The translations under genes were made by a program, and so were the position numbers. The notes under the pieces are model-generated. The model made no database searches. It was not told where the DNA came from and saw nothing but the letters and a program-made list of their open reading frames with translations. From Bryobacterales bacterium (GTDB lineage: Bacteria; Acidobacteriota; Terriglobia; Bryobacterales; Bryobacteraceae): a stretch of DNA of 47,023 nucleotides. This document shows positions 43,005 through 47,023 of the stretch, piece after piece; the first letter of the stretch is position 1; each line of letters opens with the position of its first letter. Location of the stretch: positions 7,665 to 54,687 of the forward strand of contig PMKM01000154.1 of NCBI GenBank assembly GCA_003157745.1. The letters run 5' to 3'.

Positions 43005-45566
43005 ATGCGAGATGTTATGGTTGGGAGAATTGCTGTGTTTGCCGTCGGCGTATTGCTCTGCGCTGCGGGACTGAGTCCACTTCATGCACAACAGAGCGGA
43101 GCAATTTCCGGAACGGTTCTGGACCAGACTGGAAAGCCGATCCAGGATGCCGTGGTGGAATTGAAGAGCGAATCCATTGGGGCCTCGCGCAGTGCCGTAG
43201 GCGACGCCGAAGGCAAGTTTCTGGTTTCGGATCTCGCGGTAGGAACCTACTCAATCCGGGTTTCAGTGCCCGGTTTCGCCCTGAGCGCTCACTCGGGCGC
43301 ACAAGTCACTGCTGGCGCAACCCTGGACGTTCCCATCACCATGTCGGTCGAGTCCGTCTCGACCTCGGTCAATGTCAACGAGAGCATATCGGTGGCGGCT
43401 GTCACGGCGCCCTCGGGCAACACGCTCGAGGCGACCTCGGCCAAGACCGAAGTCACTTCGGAGTTCATCAGGAATTTCATGTCGCCGCTGGCGGACTACT
43501 CCGAATACGTGAATTATGCGCCGGGCACCTTCAGCCTCAACCCGAACGGGATTGGACTCGGCCAGGGCAAGACGTTTTTCCGCGGCTTCGCGGACGGGCA
43601 ATACACCATGACGTTCGATGGGATTCCGTTCGAAGATACCAACACGCCGACGCACCATTCCTGGGCGAACTTCCCAAGCGGCTGGACCGACACCGTCGAT
43701 TTCGACCGCAGCCCCGGCCTTTCCTCGAACTTCGGCCCGACCAACTTCGGCGGATCGATCAACTTGCACTCGCCGCAGCTCTTTCCGGATCCCGACATTC
43801 GCGCATCGGTCACCTACGGCTCTTTTAACACGCGTGTGCTGCAACTGGACGGCGACAGCGGCTTTTTTGGACCCGGCAGCCGCAACAGCTTCCTGATGAA
43901 CATCCAGCAACTGCTGTCCGACGGGTATCAAACCTACAACCGCCAGAAGCGAGTGGCGGGCTACGGCAAGTATCAATACAGGGTCTCCGACCGCAGTTCG
44001 CTCACCTTGTACGGCGGGCTCGTCGACATATGGACTAACACTCCGAACACAACAACTCCAACGCGCACACAAGTCGCTCAGTACGGCGATGACTTCCTCC
44101 TGGACGGCACGCCGCTGCTTTCGACCGGCGCCCCCGACCCGTATTATTACGGCTACAACACCTATCACGTGCAGACGGATTTCGAGTACGCCGCCTACAA
44201 TGCCGATCTGGGCGATGGGTGGAAGTTCGACACGAAACTGTACACCACGCGCTATTGGAACAAACAGTTCTACCAGAATGGAGCCACGGTCAACCTCAGC
44301 TCGAACAAGCCGAGCGGAGTCGACAAACTGAACGGGTATCGGCACGCCGGGGACACGGCGATCCTAAGTAAGGACTTCAACTGGGGCGTCTTCCGCACCG
44401 GGGTGTGGTATGACTGGGCCTACACGGACCGCTACCAGATTCCGTCGAATATCGTGACTCAGCTCGATACGCCGCTGGGGAATTTCCACGAGCACTTTAT
44501 CACTCAATCCGCGCAGCCATTCGCCGAACTCGAGTGGCACCCGGCTTCGAGACTGGTGATCACGGCGGGCATCAAGGCCGCCAATTACGACATGGCGCTC
44601 AATCAGTACCAGGACAACGGGAAGACCGTGGGCTGCCTGGGCGGAACGTCGTCGACCCAGCTGGGCACCAACGCGCCGATCTGCGTTGGCGGCGGCGCGT
44701 TTGTCCACCACTCGATCGACTACAACAACTGGCTGCCGAATATTGCGGCTCGCTATTACCTCAAGAGCGCCTGGTCGGTCTACGCCCAGTTCGCCGAGGG
44801 CAGCATTATTCCGCCAAGCAGCGTCTTCGACGTTCCGAACGGACAGGTTCTGGTTCCGCCCAAGCCCACCCTTGCTAAGACCTATCAGATAGGCTCGGTG
44901 ATGAAATACCGGCGCTGGACTCTCGATGCCGACGCCTACTACATCCACTTCCAGAACGGCTATGACAGCTATACCGATCCAGTCACCACCGAATCCGTCT
45001 TTGTCGCCACCGGGCCCACCAATACCAAGGGTATTGAAGCCGAGAGCGACTTCGTGCTCGGACACGGATTCTCGGTGTACCTGAATGGCACGATGGGTTC
45101 GGCGAAATACCAAACCGGTAACAATATTCCCAACGGCGGCCTATGGGTTGCCAACACGCCTAAGAACGTCGAGACCGTCAGCCTGCTGTGGCGCCACAAA
45201 GACTGGGATCTCGGTCTTGTCGACAAACGGGTCGGCACGTTGTACAACGACAATTCCACGCTCAAGTACCTGATCAACGGAGTGCAGATTCCCTATCCGG
45301 TTGACGAGGCCATCACCATCAATCCCTTCAACATCGTGAACGTGTTCGCGAATTACACGGTCAAGAGCGGGTCCTGGCTGCGCGGAAGCAAGATCGGCCT
45401 GGCGGTCAACAATCTGGCCAACAGTCACAGCCTGGTGGGAGTCACGCCCGCTATCGGCCCGACGGCATCCGTGCCGTACGTGCAGAATTCGGGCGATCTG
45501 CTGAACCTGCTGCCCGGCCGCAGCGTGATGCTGACGCTCACCGCCGGCTGGGCGCCGCGGCGATGA
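43005..45566 (+). CDS. TonB-dependent receptor with carboxypeptidase-regulatory N-domain
   Basis: 853-residue outer-membrane protein. A signal peptide (VFAVGVLLCAAGLSPLHAQ) precedes an Ig-like carboxypeptidase-regulatory domain (about 34-115: ISGTVLDQTGKPIQDAVVEL...GTYSIRVSVPGF). A plug domain (about 120-240: YVNYAPGTF, FFRGFADGQYTMTFDGIPF) and a beta-barrel follow, with SVYAQFAEG, KTYQIGSVMKYRRW and many Tyr/Trp-rich strands typical of siderophore or vitamin receptors (the SVYAQ/KSYEVG region resembles FecA/FhuA-like ferric receptors). I find no TonB-box sequence with certainty. ATG 43005 starts the frame; ATG 43017 would also leave the signal peptide intact. Substrate cannot be told. It may be regulated by the preceding two-component pair. 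Confidence 0.88.
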   Translation: MRDVMVGRIAVFAVGVLLCAAGLSPLHAQQSGAISGTVLDQTGKPIQDAVVELKSESIGASRSAVGDAEGKFLVSDLAVGTYSIRVSVPGFALSAHSGAQVTAGATLDVPITMSVESVSTSVNVNESISVAAVTAPSGNTLEATSAKTEVTSEFIRNFMSPLADYSEYVNYAPGTFSLNPNGIGLGQGKTFFRGFADGQYTMTFDGIPFEDTNTPTHHSWANFPSGWTDTVDFDRSPGLSSNFGPTNFGGSINLHSPQLFPDPDIRASVTYGSFNTRVLQLDGDSGFFGPGSRNSFLMNIQQLLSDGYQTYNRQKRVAGYGKYQYRVSDRSSLTLYGGLVDIWTNTPNTTTPTRTQVAQYGDDFLLDGTPLLSTGAPDPYYYGYNTYHVQTDFEYAAYNADLGDGWKFDTKLYTTRYWNKQFYQNGATVNLSSNKPSGVDKLNGYRHAGDTAILSKDFNWGVFRTGVWYDWAYTDRYQIPSNIVTQLDTPLGNFHEHFITQSAQPFAELEWHPASRLVITAGIKAANYDMALNQYQDNGKTVGCLGGTSSTQLGTNAPICVGGGAFVHHSIDYNNWLPNIAARYYLKSAWSVYAQFAEGSIIPPSSVFDVPNGQVLVPPKPTLAKTYQIGSVMKYRRWTLDADAYYIHFQNGYDSYTDPVTTESVFVATGPTNTKGIEAESDFVLGHGFSVYLNGTMGSAKYQTGNNIPNGGLWVANTPKNVETVSLLWRHKDWDLGLVDKRVGTLYNDNSTLKYLINGVQIPYPVDEAITINPFNIVNVFANYTVKSGSWLRGSKIGLAVNNLANSHSLVGVTPAIGPTASVPYVQNSGDLLNLLPGRSVMLTLTAGWAPRR

Positions 45567-45632
45567 CGGAATAGAGGCCGTAGTAATGACTCTCGGCTCG
45601 GCAACTTAACCGGCCGCGCCACGCCTGGCATC

Positions 45633-46649
45633 CTACGCGTTGCGCAGGCGTTCAGCGGCGGATTCCGGAGTCAGGTCGCGCTGCGGAGTGGCCAGCATTT
45701 CATAGCCGACCAGAAATTTGCGCACCGTGGCGGAGCGAAGCAACGGGGGATAGAAGTGGACGTGCAGGTGCCACTCCGGGTGCTGTTCGCCATCGGTCGG
45801 GCTTTGATGGAAACCCATGCTGTAAGGGAACGGCGCCGCGAAGAGGCGGTCATAGCGCGCGGTGATGCGCTTCAGGATGTCGGCCAGGCCGTCGCGCTCA
45901 GCGGCGTCGAGCGCATCGAGGGCCGCAACATGGCGGCGCGGAATCGCCATCGTCTCGAACGGCCAGACGGCCCAGAACGGGACCACCGCCAGCCAGGTTG
46001 CGTTCTCGTCCACCAGACGCTCTTTGCGGGAGTCTTCGAGCACCGCGTAGTCGCAGATCAGGCAGCGCTTGCGCGCCGCGCGCCAGGCCAGTTGCGCGGT
46101 CTGCTCCTTGACGATTTCGTTCGGCAGTTCGGCGTTCGACCAGATCTGGCAATGCGGATGCGCGTTGCTGCAGCCCATCATGGCGCCGCGGTTCTCGAAA
46201 ATCTGCACGTGGCGGATGGATTCGCGCGCGCCCAGTTCGGCGTATTGTCCGGCCCACATGTCGACCACGCCGCGGATCTCCGCGGGCTGCATGTTGGCGA
46301 TGGTGAGATCGTGGCGGGGCGAAAAGCATGCCACGCGGCAGATTCCCGGTTCGCCTTGCGCGACAAGAAGGCCGCTCTCATCGTACCGGTCCGGCGGGGT
46401 TGTGGGACGCAACGCGGCGAAGTCGTTATCGAAAACGAACGTGGAAGTGTAGCGCGGATTGTGGGCGCCGCCGGCGCGCTCGTTGCCCGGGCAAAGGTAA
46501 CAGGCGGGATCGTATTCCGGCTGCGCGGCGCGGGCGCTCTCCTCCACTTGGCCTTGCCAGGGGCGCTGGGTGCGATGCGGCGATACGAGCACCCACTCGT
46601 TGGTCAGCGGGTTGAGGCGGCGGTGCGGATCCTGTTTCCAATCGAACAT
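45633..46649 (-). CDS. galT: Galactose-1-phosphate uridylyltransferase
   Basis: 338-residue Leloir-pathway enzyme exchanging UMP between UDP-glucose and galactose-1-phosphate. Zinc ligands are Cys50 and Cys53 (CYLCPG), His113 and His164. The active-site HPHCQ (164-168) contains the nucleophile His166. [16 protein letters not shown] at the N-terminus and the second HIT-like half with [13 protein letters not shown] (iron/structural site) match the family, and length is normal. It is monocistronic here, with no galK or galE. It is convergent with the TonB-dependent receptor gene (67-base gap), so there is no regulatory link. Confidence 0.93.
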   Translation of the reverse strand: MFDWKQDPHRRLNPLTNEWVLVSPHRTQRPWQGQVEESARAAQPEYDPACYLCPGNERAGGAHNPRYTSTFVFDNDFAALRPTTPPDRYDESGLLVAQGEPGICRVACFSPRHDLTIANMQPAEIRGVVDMWAGQYAELGARESIRHVQIFENRGAMMGCSNAHPHCQIWSNAELPNEIVKEQTAQLAWRAARKRCLICDYAVLEDSRKERLVDENATWLAVVPFWAVWPFETMAIPRRHVAALDALDAAERDGLADILKRITARYDRLFAAPFPYSMGFHQSPTDGEQHPEWHLHVHFYPPLLRSATVRKFLVGYEMLATPQRDLTPESAAERLRNA

Positions 46650-46757
46650 GAAGTCTCATGGTAACGCGGCGGCATGCGCCGTTTGCTTCGATGCGCAGCG
46701 GTGCGGATCGGGTATACTCGCGCCCGAAACCGCCCCCGCACGCACGTGGCCCGCATC

Positions 46758-46776
46758 GCGAGCGATACTCGCTCGC
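46758..46776. terminator. Hairpin downstream of the RNase gene
   Basis: GCGAGCGA-TAC-TCGCTCGC is a perfect 8-bp stem, starting four bases after the stop of the leftward RNase gene (stop at 46781-46783). There is no T-run, so it may be a Rho-dependent end or a 3' stabiliser rather than an intrinsic terminator. Confidence 0.45.
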
Positions 46777-46780
46777 CCGC

Positions 46781-47023
46781 TTAAGCCAGGTCGAACTTCT
46801 CCTGATGGAGCAGCGGGTCGCTCTTGACGATCACGGCGCGGCCGAGCACTTCCTCCAATTCCTGCAGGAACGTGTTCTGATTGCTCTTGAGCAGCTTCCC
46901 AACTTCGGGCGACACGCGCAGCATGACGTCCTTGCCTTCGATCGCCGCGGAAATCTTCTGCGCCTCGCTCAGAATTTCGGCCACCACGGTCTGCGGGCTC
47001 TTCACGTAGCCGGCGCCCTCGCA
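46781..47023 (-). CDS. RNase E/G family ribonuclease, C-terminal end (partial)
   Basis: 80 residues of an open frame that runs off the window edge. It starts at CEGAGYVKSPQT, the end of the zinc-link CxxCxGxG motif that joins RNase E/G dimers, followed by EILSEAQ and the C-terminal region DVMLRVSPEVGKLL...LEEVLGRAVIVKSDPLLHQEKFDLA, which matches the end of bacterial RNase G-type proteins. The family processes rRNA and decays mRNA. The catalytic and S1 domains are outside the window. A GTG at 47005 is in frame but is not the real start. Confidence 0.82.
   Translation of the reverse strand, partial: CEGAGYVKSPQTVVAEILSEAQKISAAIEGKDVMLRVSPEVGKLLKSNQNTFLQELEEVLGRAVIVKSDPLLHQEKFDLA

Overview
The window looks like a chromosome segment of a high-GC, Gram-negative, flagellated soil bacterium of the phylum Acidobacteriota, most likely order Bryobacterales (Solibacter-like). 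The main pointers are two large secreted proteins carrying the TIGR03437 'Solibacter C-terminal' type domain, a CadC-like winged-helix/TPR regulator, a carboxypeptidase-regulatory/TonB-dependent receptor of the type abundant in this phylum, and many short dispersed palindromic repeats between genes. This placement is inferred from protein families; there is no rRNA gene here. I recognised no tRNA, rRNA or CRISPR array.

Layout. (1) 0.5-2.5 kb: motility genes. cheX and cheY run leftward and fliM runs rightward from a shared intergenic region holding two divergent sigma-28-like promoters; a Cys-rich hypothetical protein converges on fliM. (2) 3.9-6.0 kb: an orphan Rhs module. It has a 5'-truncated Rhs core, a C-terminal YkuD (L,D-transpeptidase)-like domain, an overlapping signal-peptide protein that is a candidate immunity protein, and then scrambled Rhs core fragments. 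(3) 6.1-10.8 kb: a TrpB2-type tryptophan synthase beta chain, then a long gene-poor stretch with one secreted protein flanked by 78-bp direct repeats. (4) 10.8-15.6 kb: a cobalt/nickel ECF transporter operon cbiMQO with overlapping genes, converging on an IlvD/Edd dehydratase of the YjhG/YagF type. Repeat units have altered the C-termini of both cbiM and the dehydratase. (5) 15.7-27.3 kb: a surface/secreted protein locus on the minus strand (a Gly/Pro repeat protein, two paralogous TIGR03437 proteins, one with nine Ig-like repeats), divergent from a membrane winged-helix/TPR regulator. (6) 27.6-36.1 kb: a minus-strand cell-wall/signalling operon of FHA protein, PP2C phosphatase, Ser/Thr kinase, a FtsW-penicillin-binding protein fusion and a second FHA protein. 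Three of the four gene junctions overlap. The gene set matches the actinobacterial fha-pstP-rodA-pbpA-pkn cluster. (7) 36.3-40.3 kb: a remnant of a zeta-toxin-like P-loop gene, DUF2461, murB (probably leaderless), and a DUF885 metallohydrolase. (8) 40.5-47.0 kb: a NarX/DegS-type soluble histidine kinase and NarL-type regulator pair, a TonB-dependent receptor, galT, and the C-terminus of an RNase E/G family ribonuclease cut by the window edge.

The most interesting items are the Rhs/YkuD toxin-immunity module with its recombination debris, the kinase/phosphatase/FHA/FtsW-PBP operon with a fused SEDS-transpeptidase and a PP2C carrying an extracytoplasmic beta-helix, the pair of sigma-28-like promoters, and a set of small palindromic elements that have become protein-coding at the ends of cbiM and the dehydratase gene.
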